Counted from the first letter of the stretch, positions 41,370 to 50,156 are shown. The stretch: DNA of 64,000 nt from Streptomyces sp. CCM_MD2014 (GCF_000772045.1 NZ_CP009754.1:558001-622000); one strand, 5' to 3'. A program made the numbers and translations. The notes: a model not told the origin generated them from the sequence alone.

Positions 41370-42347
41370 TCAGCGGGGCCCGCCGCAGAGTTCGGCGAAG
41401 CGGGCGGCGTCCACGTTGCCGCCGGAGAGGATCACGCCGACGCGGCGGGGCAGGGGGTCGATCCGGCCGCTGAGCAGAGCGGCCAGCGGGGTGGCCCCGC
41501 TGGGTTCGAGGACGGTCTTCAGCCGTTCGAAGGCGAACCTCATCGCGTGCCGGATCTCGTCGTCCGAGACCAGCACGATCCCGTCCAGGAGTCTCCGGTT
41601 GAGGGAGAACGTCAGCTCGCCGGGGGTGGGCAGGGCCTGGCCGTCGGCGATGGTGCGGGGGACGGGCACGGTGACGCGCCGGCCGGCTTCCAGGGAGCGC
41701 CTGGTGTCGTCCCCGGCCTCCGGTTCGACGCCGATCACCCGGGTCCCTGGGTACAGGGCCTTGACGGCGGTGGCGCTCCCGGCGATCAGTCCGCCGCCGC
41801 CGACCGGCGCGATCAGCGCGTCGAGTTCTCGCGTTTCCTCGACCAGTTCCAGGGCGGCGGTGCCCTGGCCCGCGATGACGTGCGGGTGTTCGTAGGGCGG
41901 GATCAGGGTCAGGCCCCGGTCGGCGGCCAGAGCCCCGGCGATGGCCGCGCGGTCGCCGGTGTAGCGGTCGTAGGTGACGATCTCGGCGCCGTAGCCGGCG
42001 GTGGCCTCCCGTTTGGAGGGCGGCGCGTCCTCGGGCATCACGATCACGGCGGTGGTGCCCAGCTCGCGTGCGGCCAGGGCGACGGCCTGGGCGTGGTTGC
42101 CCGAGGAGTAGGCGGCGACGCCCCGGGCCAGCTGCTCGGGCGCGAGGCGGGAGGCGGCGTTGTAGGCCCCCCGGAACTTGAAGGCGCCGACCCGCTGGAG
42201 GTTCTCGCACTTGAGGTGGATTTCGGCGCCGACGAGGGCGTCCAGGGTGCGCGAGCGCAGGACGGGGGTGCGGTGTGCGACGCCCTCGACGCGGGCGGCG
42301 GCGGAGCGGACGTCGTCGAGGGTGACCGGCGGGGTGGTGGACGTCAC
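41370..42347 (-). CDS. Threonine/serine ammonia-lyase (dehydratase), fold type II PLP enzyme
   Basis: The 325-residue cytoplasmic PLP enzyme would deaminate threonine or serine to 2-oxobutyrate or pyruvate. The PLP lysine lies in KFRGAYNAA, and the Gly-rich phosphate loop is GGGGLIAG. It lacks a regulatory ACT domain, so it is the catabolic type or a serine racemase-like enzyme. The start is GTG 42347 after GAGGA, 8 bases from the regulator stop. It is cotranscribed with the YheO-type regulator. Confidence 0.85.
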   Translation of the reverse strand: MTSTTPPVTLDDVRSAAARVEGVAHRTPVLRSRTLDALVGAEIHLKCENLQRVGAFKFRGAYNAASRLAPEQLARGVAAYSSGNHAQAVALAARELGTTAVIVMPEDAPPSKREATAGYGAEIVTYDRYTGDRAAIAGALAADRGLTLIPPYEHPHVIAGQGTAALELVEETRELDALIAPVGGGGLIAGSATAVKALYPGTRVIGVEPEAGDDTRRSLEAGRRVTVPVPRTIADGQALPTPGELTFSLNRRLLDGIVLVSDDEIRHAMRFAFERLKTVLEPSGATPLAALLSGRIDPLPRRVGVILSGGNVDAARFAELCGGPR

Positions 42348-42355
42348 GGGTGTCC

Positions 42356-43036
42356 TCAGGGGGTGTCGGCGGCCGGGCCGGGGACGGCGCGGGCCTGGGA
42401 GAGGTAGTGGTAGGCGGAGGCGCGGGAGATGCCGAGCCGGGCGGCGACGTGCTCGACCGAGCGGCGTACGGCGAAGACCCCGCGCCCGTCGAGGTCGCGG
42501 AACAGCTCCAGTCGCCGCTCCCGGTCCAGCGCCGCCCAACTGGTGTCCCGGCGCAGCGGGTGGTCGTCGACGATGGCGTCCACCACGGCGTCGATGTCGT
42601 CGCCGAAGGTGGTGGCCGGGACTTCGGCGGGGGTGCGGGCGGTGCCCGCGAGGGCGCCGAGGAGGGCGTGGGCGCGGTCGACGGCGCTGACGTCCAGGTT
42701 GACGCACAGGGCGCCGAAGACGGCGCCCGTGGAGTCGCGCAGCACCATGGTGGACGACTTGAGCAGGGTGCCCCCGGGCGTGCGGGTGACGTAGTTCAGC
42801 TCGTCGCGGGCCTCGTCCCCGCGGGCCAGCACGCGCATGCCGATCTCGCTCATCGCGCCGCCCACGGTCCGCCCGGTCACCGACCCGGCGACGGCCACGA
42901 CCGAGTGCTCGGGGTGCCGGTAGTCGTGGAGCACCACCTCGCAGACCGGTCCGAACGTCGCGGCGACGCCGTCGACCACCGGTCGCAGCGCGGCGAGGAC
43001 GGCGTCGCGTTCGGCGTCCAGTGCGGGTTCCGTCAT
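42356..43036 (-). CDS. YheO/DauR-like PAS and helix-turn-helix transcriptional regulator
   Basis: The 226-residue protein has an N-terminal YheO-like PAS domain (VVDGVAATFGPVCEVVLHDYRHPEHSVVAV) and a C-terminal HTH_22-like domain (VEHVAARLGISRASAYHYL). The family includes the D-arginine regulator DauR, so an amino-acid ligand is likely. The start is ATG 43036. It is the first gene of the regulator-dehydratase-cupin transcript. The upstream region carries repeated TCCAG/TGGAC half-sites, probably its operator. Confidence 0.82.
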   Translation of the reverse strand: MTEPALDAERDAVLAALRPVVDGVAATFGPVCEVVLHDYRHPEHSVVAVAGSVTGRTVGGAMSEIGMRVLARGDEARDELNYVTRTPGGTLLKSSTMVLRDSTGAVFGALCVNLDVSAVDRAHALLGALAGTARTPAEVPATTFGDDIDAVVDAIVDDHPLRRDTSWAALDRERRLELFRDLDGRGVFAVRRSVEHVAARLGISRASAYHYLSQARAVPGPAADTP

Positions 43037-43052
43037 CGGTCCCTCCTCGTGC

Positions 43053-43118
43053 GGACTCCAGGACAGGACTCCAGGAGATGAGCCAGACTACACGTCCATC
43101 TTCTGGACGGACAGTCCA
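43053..43118. promoter_or_regulatory. Cluster of TCCAG/TGGAC half-sites before the YheO-type regulator
   Basis: GGACTCCAGGA occurs twice at 13-base spacing (43053-43063 and 43066-43076). Two overlapping dyads follow: CGTCCA-TCTTC-TGGACG (43093-43109) and TGGAC-GGACA-GTCCA (43104-43118). The arrangement suggests a multi-site operator for the regulator gene that starts at 43036. Confidence 0.55.
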
Positions 43119-43130
43119 GGCGCTCGACGT

Positions 43131-43159
43131 TTGACATCCGGGTGCGGTGTGATCATGCT
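43131..43159 (+). promoter_or_regulatory. Candidate promoter for the GntR-ABC operon
   Basis: TTGACA (43131-43136) has consensus -35 form. A weak -10 CATGCT (43154-43159) lies 17 bases on. An AT-rich patch, CTAATGAATTAATGAA, follows immediately and could be the GntR operator. Confidence 0.4.
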
Positions 43160-43182
43160 TCTACTAATGAATTAATGAAAGC

Positions 43183-43650
43183 ATGGAAGGTGACGTGGTC
43201 GAGTACCGAATCGATCGGCAGAGCGGCATCCCGGCCTACGTGCAGATCGTGCGGCAGACCGAGCAGGCGCTCCGGATGGGCGTGCTGCGGGTCGGGGACA
43301 GGCTCCCGACGGCCAAGGAGGTCGTCGCCGCCACCGCCATCAACCCCAACACCGTGTTCCGGGCGTACCGCGACATGGAGCAGGCCGGACTGGTCCGCTC
43401 CCGGCGCGGGCTCGGCACCTTCGTGACGCGGTCCCTGGCGCGCCCCGGCGCGGAGGACGACTCGCCGCTGCGGGCCGGCCTCGCCGAGTGGGTCGCACGG
43501 GCCCGGTCGGCCGGACTGGAACGGGACGACGTTCTCGCCCTGGTCACGGCGGCCCTCGACGAGCACGACACGCAACACGAGCGACATGAGCGACACGAGC
43601 GACACGAGAACGACCCGGGCGACCGGGAACGGAATCAGGAGGACGCATGA
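43183..43650 (+). CDS. GntR-family regulator (YtrA subfamily)
   Basis: The 155-residue protein is a short YtrA-type GntR repressor. An N-terminal winged HTH (VRQTEQALRMGVLRVGDRLPTAKEVVAATAINPNTVFRAYRDME) is followed by only a short tail. The tail ends in a His/Arg/Glu repeat (HERHERHERHEND) that looks like a slipped 9-base array. YtrA proteins repress the ABC operon in which they lie. I use ATG 43183; GTG 43195, 4 bases after GGAAGG, is also possible. The stop overlaps the ATPase start (ATGA). Confidence 0.85.
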   Translation: MEGDVVEYRIDRQSGIPAYVQIVRQTEQALRMGVLRVGDRLPTAKEVVAATAINPNTVFRAYRDMEQAGLVRSRRGLGTFVTRSLARPGAEDDSPLRAGLAEWVARARSAGLERDDVLALVTAALDEHDTQHERHERHERHENDPGDRERNQEDA

Positions 43651-44537
43651 CCGGGCCTGACGAGCCCGCCGCGCTGCACGCAACGGACCTCGGGTTCCGC
43701 TACCGGGCCCGCGGCACGTGGGCCCTGCGGGAGTGCGGGTTCACGGTGCCCCGTGGCCGTATCACCGCCCTGGTCGGCCGCAACGGCGCCGGCAAGAGCA
43801 CCCTGCTCCACCTGGCCGGCGGCCTGCTGCGCCCCGCGCACGGGGAGATACGCGTCCTGGGCACCGCCCCGGACGGTGCGGCCGCGCGCACCCGCGTCGC
43901 CCTGCTCACCCAGGACAAGCCCCTCTACCCGCGTTTCACGGTGGCCGACACCCTGCGCATGGGCGGCAAGCTGAACGCCGCGTGGGACCGGGCGGTCGCC
44001 GAGCGGGTCGTGCGCGAGGGCGGCATCGCGCCGTCCGTCCGGGTGGGCGAGCTGTCCCCGGGCCGGCGCACCCGCGTGGCGCTCGCCCTGGCGCTGGGCA
44101 AGCGGCCGGAACTGCTCCTGCTGGACGAGCCGCTCGCCGACCTGGACCCGGTGGTGCGCGGCGAGATCATGGCGACGCTGATGGCCGAGGCGGCGGAGCG
44201 CGAGGTGAGCATCGTGCTGTCCTCGCACGTCCTGCCCGACCTGGAGCAGACCTGCGACTGGGTGACGCTGCTGCGGGCCGGCCGGGTGGAGCTGAACGAG
44301 GACGCCGACGCGCTGCGCGAGGGCCACCTCCTGCTCACCGGCCACGCCGACGAGGAGCCGGCGCTGCGGGAGCACACCGTGGTGCACCGCCGGGTGCACG
44401 GGCGGCAGCTGACCGCGCTGGTCCGGCCGCGCGGCCCGGTCGGCGGCGCCTTCCACGTGGAGCGGCCCGGCCTGGAGGAGATCCTGCTCGGCCACCTCCA
44501 GGGCGCCGCCGGCGGTGCGAAGGGGGCGGCGGCGTGA
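43647..44537 (+). CDS. ABC transporter ATP-binding protein of the GntR operon
   Basis: The 296-residue ATPase has Walker A GRNGAGKST, a signature LSPGRRTR and Walker B LLLLDEPLADLDP. The LSPGRRTR signature departs from the usual LSGGQ. The C-terminal extension (about 230-296) is short. It starts at ATG 43647 with AGGAGGAC just before it and overlaps the GntR stop. Together with the permease it forms an ABC-2-like exporter, possibly for cell-envelope-active drugs (YtrA-regulated type). Confidence 0.88.
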   Translation: MTGPDEPAALHATDLGFRYRARGTWALRECGFTVPRGRITALVGRNGAGKSTLLHLAGGLLRPAHGEIRVLGTAPDGAAARTRVALLTQDKPLYPRFTVADTLRMGGKLNAAWDRAVAERVVREGGIAPSVRVGELSPGRRTRVALALALGKRPELLLLDEPLADLDPVVRGEIMATLMAEAAEREVSIVLSSHVLPDLEQTCDWVTLLRAGRVELNEDADALREGHLLLTGHADEEPALREHTVVHRRVHGRQLTALVRPRGPVGGAFHVERPGLEEILLGHLQGAAGGAKGAAA

Positions 44538-45490
44538 AGGGGACGCTCTGGCTGGCCTGGCGCCAGCAACGGGCCCTGGCCGGCTGCGCCGCCGCGGTCC
44601 TGCTGGCCGCCGTCGCGCTCGCCGCGTACTTCCGGGCGGGCATGCTCGACGACCTGCACAGCGGGGTGTTCGACCACTGCGACCCGGGGCCGCTGTACTG
44701 TTCCCGGCCCCAGGACGGCCTGCCCCAGTTCCTGGACGTCGAGCCGCTCAAGCTGCTGGGCGCGCTCAACATGGCGCTGCCCGCCCTGGTCGGCATGTTC
44801 TGGGGGGCGCCGCTGCTGGGCCGGGACCGGGAGCTGGGCACCCACCGGATGGTCCTGTCCCAGGGCGTCGGCCGCGCCCAGTGGTTCGCCTCCCGGTTCG
44901 CCCTGGCGGCGCTGGGGACGGTGGTGCTGTCCGGGTCGCTCGCCCTGCTGTTCCGCTGGTGGTGGGAGCCCGCCGTCAACCGCAGTTACGGCGTCTTCTG
45001 GTACGAGGCCACCGCCCTGACCGGCTCGGGCCCCTCCCTGGTCGCCGCCGCGCTGTTCGGCCTGTCCGTGGGCACCCTCGCGGGCCTGCTCACCCGCCGG
45101 GTGCTCTCCGCCGCGGCCCTGACCCTGCTGGTCACCGGCGCGGTGGCGGTGCTGGTGCAGTGGACGCACCGGGCCCGCCTGCTGGTACCGCCGCAGCGCT
45201 ACGTCAGCGCCGGCTGGCGGCCCAAGGAGCCGATGGGCGACAAGTGGTCCACCGGGCACTACGGCCTGATCACCGGTTCCGGCCGCCGGGACTCCGTCCT
45301 GGAGTGCCCCTACCCCTCCGGCCGCGAGCTGCGAGAGTGCATGACCGGGAACGGGTATGTCTCCCGCTACTACGAGGCCAACCCGGCCGGCGACTACTGG
45401 GCCTTCCAGTGGGCCGACACGGCGCTGCTCGGCGGCCTCGCCCTCGTCCTCGTCCTCGTCACCGTCCTGCTGCTGCGCCGCCGGGTCTGA
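44534..45490 (+). CDS. ABC-2-like permease of the GntR operon
   Basis: The 318-residue permease has about six hydrophobic helices. These include AVLLAAVALAAYF near the start and LALVLVLVTVLLL near the end, with an extracellular Cys-containing loop (FDHCDPGPLYCSRPQDG) after the first helix. The start is GTG 44534, overlapping the ATPase stop by GTGA. The central motif VLSQGVGRAQWFASRF is typical of the ABC-2 group. It is the last gene of the operon, 55 bases before the methyltransferase gene. Confidence 0.85.
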   Translation: MKGTLWLAWRQQRALAGCAAAVLLAAVALAAYFRAGMLDDLHSGVFDHCDPGPLYCSRPQDGLPQFLDVEPLKLLGALNMALPALVGMFWGAPLLGRDRELGTHRMVLSQGVGRAQWFASRFALAALGTVVLSGSLALLFRWWWEPAVNRSYGVFWYEATALTGSGPSLVAAALFGLSVGTLAGLLTRRVLSAAALTLLVTGAVAVLVQWTHRARLLVPPQRYVSAGWRPKEPMGDKWSTGHYGLITGSGRRDSVLECPYPSGRELRECMTGNGYVSRYYEANPAGDYWAFQWADTALLGGLALVLVLVTVLLLRRRV

Positions 45491-45545
45491 CCCGCCGCCC
45501 GGCACCCCTCACCCGTCCGCTTCACCGTACGGAGGTAACCTCCCC

Positions 45546-46346
45546 ATGCCCAAGGACGCCAAGTCCCCGAAGAAACTGCGCAGCAACCGTGCCGCGCTCA
45601 CCCACAAGGTCGGGTACGCGCTGCGCCATCCCGAGCGTGTCGGCCCGTACGTGCGGCGGGCCGGCCGGGACGCGTGGCTGCGGATCAAGCATCCCGACCA
45701 CGTCGGCTACTACCGGGCGGTGATGGCCTCCGACACCCGGCGCAACCCGGAGGCCGCGGTCGGCAGCCGGACCCACGACCGCTGGCTCGCGCTCGGGCAG
45801 ATGCAGTTCGACTACCTGATCGAGCACGGGCTGCGCCCCGGGCACCGCATGCTCGACATCGGCTGCGGCAACCTGCGCGGCGGCTGGCGCTTCATCGACC
45901 ACCTCGACACCGGTCACTACTACGGCATCGACATCTCGCCGGACATCCTGATCGCCGCCAAGCAGACCCTGACGGAGCGCGGGCTCCAGGCGAAACTGCC
46001 CCACCTGACCATCACCGGGGACCTGCGGCTGGAGTTCCTGCCCGACCAGCACTTCGACGTCGTCCACGCGCACAGCGTCTTCTCGCACTCGCCGCTGAGC
46101 GTCATCGACGAGTGCCTGGCGCACGTCGGCCGCGTCCTGACCGACACCGGGTTCTTCGACTTCACCTTCGACCGGACGGAAGGCGCCGAGCACCAGGTGC
46201 TCCGGGAGGACTTCTACTACCGCACGGACACCCTGCTCACGCTCGCCGCCCAGCACAACCTGCACGCGCGGTTCATGGAGGACTGGGAGAAGCGGCCGCA
46301 CGGCCAGTCCAAGATCCGGGTGAGCCGCTCGCCGCTGCCGTCGTAG
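45546..46346 (+). CDS. Class I SAM-dependent methyltransferase
   Basis: The 266-residue protein has an N-terminal basic helical part (1-90) and a Rossmann methyltransferase domain. Motif I is MLDIGCGNLRGGW and a later segment is DVVHAHSVFSHSPL. The substrate is unknown. The start ATG 45546 follows GGAGG, which sits inside an exact palindrome GGAGGTAACCTCC. It follows the permease gene by 55 bases and may belong to the same transcript. A strong terminator follows at 46371. Confidence 0.82.
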   Translation: MPKDAKSPKKLRSNRAALTHKVGYALRHPERVGPYVRRAGRDAWLRIKHPDHVGYYRAVMASDTRRNPEAAVGSRTHDRWLALGQMQFDYLIEHGLRPGHRMLDIGCGNLRGGWRFIDHLDTGHYYGIDISPDILIAAKQTLTERGLQAKLPHLTITGDLRLEFLPDQHFDVVHAHSVFSHSPLSVIDECLAHVGRVLTDTGFFDFTFDRTEGAEHQVLREDFYYRTDTLLTLAAQHNLHARFMEDWEKRPHGQSKIRVSRSPLPS

Positions 46347-46370
46347 TCGACGGACCGGGTGAAACCGTTC

Positions 46371-46397
46371 AGGGGCCGGACCGCGCGTCCGGCCCCT
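46371..46397. terminator. Perfect 11-bp inverted repeat, bidirectional
   Basis: AGGGGCCGGAC (46371-46381) and GTCCGGCCCCT (46387-46397) are exact complements around the loop CGCGC. It separates the methyltransferase gene from the reverse zinc-ribbon gene. Confidence 0.8.
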
Positions 46398-46702
46398 ACG
46401 GGCGCGGGTTGACGCGCCGCCAGGCGGGCCGGGAGTCCGCGCCCCGGCGTCCGGCCGCGGCGCCACAGCGGGGGCAGACGCGGCCGGACGGCGTCGGCGG
46501 CGCCGCCGGACTCGGGCAGCACTTCGGTCCAGGTGACGGCCGGGAAGCGGGAGAGCCCGGAGCGGTGGAGGGACAGCCCGCACACGGTCTCGTTCCTGCC
46601 CTGCTCCCAGGCGTGCACCTCACCGGCCGGCAACCAGCGGCCGTCCTCCTCGTCCCACCAGCGGCCGGAGGCCGCCACGTCGTAGCGCCGTGTTCTGGCC
46701 AT
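46396..46702 (-). pseudogene. Small zinc-ribbon protein gene with an apparent frameshift
   Basis: Read from ATG 46702, the product begins MARTRRYDVAASGRWWDEEDG and continues with good GC3 to about 46480. There the frame that stays coding-like shifts by one base. After the shift it reads RVCPRCGAAAGRRGADSRP and stops at TAG 46396-46398, giving a CxxC zinc-ribbon-like end. In the original frame, translation runs on as Arg/Pro-rich antisense of the methyltransferase gene. Either a real frameshift mutation or a sequencing error in the G/C-rich tract explains this. I do not recognise the full family. Confidence 0.5.
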
Positions 46703-46782
46703 GGCTCCCGGGTGCCCCGGAGGGACCGCGCCCACACGCACACACGTACCTCCGCCTGTGTGATCACTCAGCAAGCCCTTCC

Positions 46783-46810
46783 GGTTCAAGGCGTTTTGTC
46801 TGCTTAGCAT
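46783..46810 (+). promoter_or_regulatory. Weak PHO-box-like sequence and -10 before phoD
   Basis: GGTTCAAGGCG (46783-46793) and TTTTGTCTGCT (46794-46804) resemble two 11-base direct-repeat units of a Streptomyces PHO box (GGTTCACC-type). A -10-like TAGCAT follows at 46805-46810. phoD genes are known PhoP targets, but only the first repeat matches well. Confidence 0.3.
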
Positions 46811-46851
46811 GCGGGGTCCGCGCATCGCCCCGTTGTACGAGAGGACCCCAG

Positions 46852-48513
46852 ATGGCGCCCACGGGCCGTCCCAGCGCACTGGCCGAACACGCCTTCTCCC
46901 CGCACGACGCCGTGATGGGCGCCGCCGTCCGGCACCTCGGCCGCCGGCGCTTCCTCACCGTGACCGCGGCCGCCGCCGCGCTCGCCTTCACCACCAACCT
47001 GCCGGCGCGGGGCGCGGTCGCCGCCCCCGAACGTGCCGCCCGGATCAGCAAGGACCCCTTCACCCTCGGTGTCGCCTCCGGCGATCCCCTGCCGGACTCG
47101 GTGCTGCTGTGGACCAGGCTGGCGCCCCAGCCGTTCCTGGAGGACGGCGGGATGGGCACGGAGCGCGTCACGGTGGAGTGGGAGGTGGCCCTGGACGAGT
47201 ACTTCGCGGGCGTCCTGTTCCGGGGCACCGCCGACGCGCACGCCGAGTACAACCACAGCGTCCACGTCGACGTGAAGGGCCTGACGCCCGGGACGGTCTA
47301 CTACTACCGCTTCCGCGCCGGTGCCTGGCTCAGCCCGGCGGGCCGGACCCGCACCGCGCCCGCGGCGGGCAGCGCCACCTCGTCGCTGAAGCTCGCGGCG
47401 GTCGCCTGCCAGGCCTACATGGACGGCTACTACACCGTGCTCCGTCACGTCGCCGAGGACGACGTGGACGTGGTGTTCCATCTCGGCGACTACCTGTACG
47501 AGTACGCGGTGAACTCCGAGGGCGGGGAGCGCCACTACACCGACGTCACGCTGCCCGACGTGTTCAACCGCGAGACGATGACCCTCGCGGACTACCGGCT
47601 GCGCTACTCGCTCTACAAGACCGACGAGGACCTGCGGGCCGCGCACGCCCGGCATCCGTTCGTCGTCGCATGGGACGACCACGAGACCGAGAACAACTAC
47701 GCGGGCAGCATCCCCGAGAACGACATCCCGCCGTCGGAGTTCCTGCTGCGCCGGGCCGCCGCGTACCGCGCGTACTGGGAGAACCAGCCGCTGCGCGCCG
47801 CGCAGCTGCCGCAGGGTCCCGACGCACGGCTGTACCGCCGGCTGCAGTGGGGCACGCTCGCCCAGTTCGACATCCTCGACACCCGCCAGTACCGCTCCGA
47901 CCAGGCCTACGACGACCGGCCGCACGCCCCCGGGGCCGAGTCGGACGACCCGGCGCGCACCATCACCGGCACCGCGCAGGAGCAGTGGCTGCTCGACGGC
48001 TGGAAGGCCTCCACCGCGCTGTGGAACGTGATGCCCCAGCAGGTGTGCTTCTCCCAGCGCAAGTTCGACGTGACCGCCGACGCCGCGCTCTCCATGGACG
48101 CCTGGGACGGCTACCGGGCCTCCCGCGACCGGGTGGTCGCCGGGGCGAAGGCCGCCGGCGTCGACAACTGGCTGATCCTCACCGGCGACGTGCACGTGGG
48201 CTACGCCCTCGACGTCAAGGAGGACTTCGACGACCCGGCCTCCGCCACCGTCGGCACGGAGGTCACCTGCACGTCCGTGGCCAGCGGCCGGGACGGTGTG
48301 GAGAAGCCCGCCAACTGGGACCTGTACATGCGGGCGAACCCGCACATGAAGTTCTACAACGGCAAGCGCGGCTACGTCCGGGCCGAACTGGGCCGTCAGG
48401 CCACCCGTCTCGACTTCAGGACGGTCTCCGCCATCAGCACGCCCGGCGCCGCCGTCACGACCGCCGGGTCCTTCGTCACCGAGGCGGGCGAACCGGGGCT
48501 GAAGCCCGCCTGA
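46852..48513 (+). CDS. phoD: Alkaline phosphatase PhoD (Tat-exported)
   Basis: The 553-residue protein is an extracellular phosphodiesterase/phosphatase of the PhoD family. A twin-arginine signal is visible (GRRRFLTVTAAAAALAF), with cleavage near AVA. A PhoD N-terminal beta-domain (about 58-155) leads to the metallophosphatase core with LGDYLYEY, AWDDHETENNYAG and TGDVHVGYA. The start at ATG 46852 has a GAGAGGA site. It should scavenge phosphate when phosphate is scarce, under PhoP control as in S. coelicolor homologues (established for the family). Confidence 0.93.
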   Translation: MAPTGRPSALAEHAFSPHDAVMGAAVRHLGRRRFLTVTAAAAALAFTTNLPARGAVAAPERAARISKDPFTLGVASGDPLPDSVLLWTRLAPQPFLEDGGMGTERVTVEWEVALDEYFAGVLFRGTADAHAEYNHSVHVDVKGLTPGTVYYYRFRAGAWLSPAGRTRTAPAAGSATSSLKLAAVACQAYMDGYYTVLRHVAEDDVDVVFHLGDYLYEYAVNSEGGERHYTDVTLPDVFNRETMTLADYRLRYSLYKTDEDLRAAHARHPFVVAWDDHETENNYAGSIPENDIPPSEFLLRRAAAYRAYWENQPLRAAQLPQGPDARLYRRLQWGTLAQFDILDTRQYRSDQAYDDRPHAPGAESDDPARTITGTAQEQWLLDGWKASTALWNVMPQQVCFSQRKFDVTADAALSMDAWDGYRASRDRVVAGAKAAGVDNWLILTGDVHVGYALDVKEDFDDPASATVGTEVTCTSVASGRDGVEKPANWDLYMRANPHMKFYNGKRGYVRAELGRQATRLDFRTVSAISTPGAAVTTAGSFVTEAGEPGLKPA

Positions 48514-48717
48514 TCCCCGGTCCCCGCCGCGCCGCGGGAGCGCGCCGCGTACTGCACATGGCACCCGCGGCGTCCCCCATCGCGCGAAACAGACCGGGGC
48601 CGGGCATCCTCGCGGATCTTTGCGGCAAGGCCTGTGACTTCGCCGCAGGCGCACCGTGACCCACGGTCGCCCACCGAACACCGCTGTCTCGCACAGCACT
48701 CGAAGGAGGCACATCGC

Positions 48718-50094
48718 ATGGTCGGCAGACATGCCGCGCGCAGCCGCCGCGCAGCCCTCACCGCGCTCGGCGCCCTGGCCCTGACCGCACTCCCCTCGGC
48801 CGCGTCGGCCGCCCCGCCGCCCGTCCCGGAACCGCGGCCCGCCGTGGCCCGTACGCCCGACGCCGCCGCGGCCCCGGCACGCATGCTGAGCGCGATGGAA
48901 CGCGACCTGGGGCTGGCGCCGGGACAGGCCGCGGCCCGGCTGGTCAACGAGGCGGAGGCGGGCACCCGTGCGGGCATGCTGCGCAACACGCTGGGCGACC
49001 GCTTCGCCGGGGCGTGGGTGAGCGGCGCCACCTCGGCCGAGCTGACCGTCGCCACCACCGACGCCGCGGACACCGCGGCCATCGAGGCCCAGGGCGCCGA
49101 GGCGGCCGTCGTCGACCGCAACCTGGCCGAGCTGCGCGCGGTCAAGGAGAAGCTGGACGCCGCCGCCGTCCGGACCCGGACCCGGCAGACGCCGGTCTGG
49201 TACGTCGACGTGAAGACCAACCGGGTCACCGTCCAGGCCACCAGCGAGTCGGCGGCGAACGCCTTCCTCGCGGCCGCCGGGCTGGCGGGCCAGGACGTGG
49301 GCGTCCGGGTCTCGCCGGACCAGCCCCGGGTCCTGGAGGACCTCGTCGGCGGCGACGCCTTCTACATCAACGACCAGGCCCGCTGCTCCATCGGGTTCTC
49401 CGTCACCAAGGACGACCAGCAGGGCTTCGCCACGGCCGGGCACTGCGGCGACCCGGGCGCCACCACCACCGGGTTCAACGAGGCCGCTCAGGGCACCTTC
49501 CAGGCCTCGACCTTCCCCGGCAAGGACATGGCCTGGGTGGGCGTCAACTCCGACTGGACCGCGACGCCGGACGTCAAGGCGCAGGACGGCGAGAAGATCC
49601 AGATCACCGGTTCGGTGGAGGCGCTCGTGGGGGCCTCGGTGTGCCGTTCCGGCTCGACCACGGGCTGGCACTGCGGGACCGTTCAGCAGCACGACACGAG
49701 TGTCACCTACCCGCAGGGCACCGTCGACGGGCTGACCCAGACGACGGTGTGCGCCGAACCCGGCGACTCCGGCGGCCCCTACGTGTCGGGCACCCAGGCG
49801 CAGGGCACCACGTCCGGCGGCTCGGGCGACTGCACGAACGGCGGGACGACCTTCTACCAGCCGATCAATCCCCTGCTCAGCGACTTCGGCCTCACCCTGA
49901 AGACCACTTCCGCCGCTTCGCAGACGCCGGCGCCGCAGGACAACGCGGCGGCGGACGCGTGGACGGCGGGCCGGGTCTACGAGGTCGGCACCACCGTGTC
50001 CTTCGACGGTGTGCGTTACCGGTGTCTGCAGAGCCACCAGGCGCAGGGCGCCGGATCACCGGCGGACACTCCGGCCCTGTGGCAGCGGGTCTGA
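48718..50094 (+). CDS. Secreted S1-family serine protease (streptogrisin/alpha-lytic type) with chitin-binding-like domain
   Basis: The 458-residue protein has a signal peptide (about 1-35), a pro-region typical of alpha-lytic/streptogrisin proteases (about 60-215), and a mature S1 domain. The triad is clear: His in FATAGHCGDP, Asp in FPGKDMAWV, and Ser in EPGDSGGPY. A C-terminal carbohydrate-binding module (AWTAGRVYEVGTTVSFDG, about 410-458) follows a Pro/Gln linker; it resembles the chitin-binding domain of streptogrisin C. ATG 48718 follows GGAGGCAC. It would digest proteins or fungal wall material outside the cell. Confidence 0.93.
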   Translation: MVGRHAARSRRAALTALGALALTALPSAASAAPPPVPEPRPAVARTPDAAAAPARMLSAMERDLGLAPGQAAARLVNEAEAGTRAGMLRNTLGDRFAGAWVSGATSAELTVATTDAADTAAIEAQGAEAAVVDRNLAELRAVKEKLDAAAVRTRTRQTPVWYVDVKTNRVTVQATSESAANAFLAAAGLAGQDVGVRVSPDQPRVLEDLVGGDAFYINDQARCSIGFSVTKDDQQGFATAGHCGDPGATTTGFNEAAQGTFQASTFPGKDMAWVGVNSDWTATPDVKAQDGEKIQITGSVEALVGASVCRSGSTTGWHCGTVQQHDTSVTYPQGTVDGLTQTTVCAEPGDSGGPYVSGTQAQGTTSGGSGDCTNGGTTFYQPINPLLSDFGLTLKTTSAASQTPAPQDNAAADAWTAGRVYEVGTTVSFDGVRYRCLQSHQAQGAGSPADTPALWQRV

Positions 50095-50156
50095 CGGACG
50101 GCAGACGCCCTCCGGCACACGACACACGCCTCAGGACACACGGCACACGGCGCACG

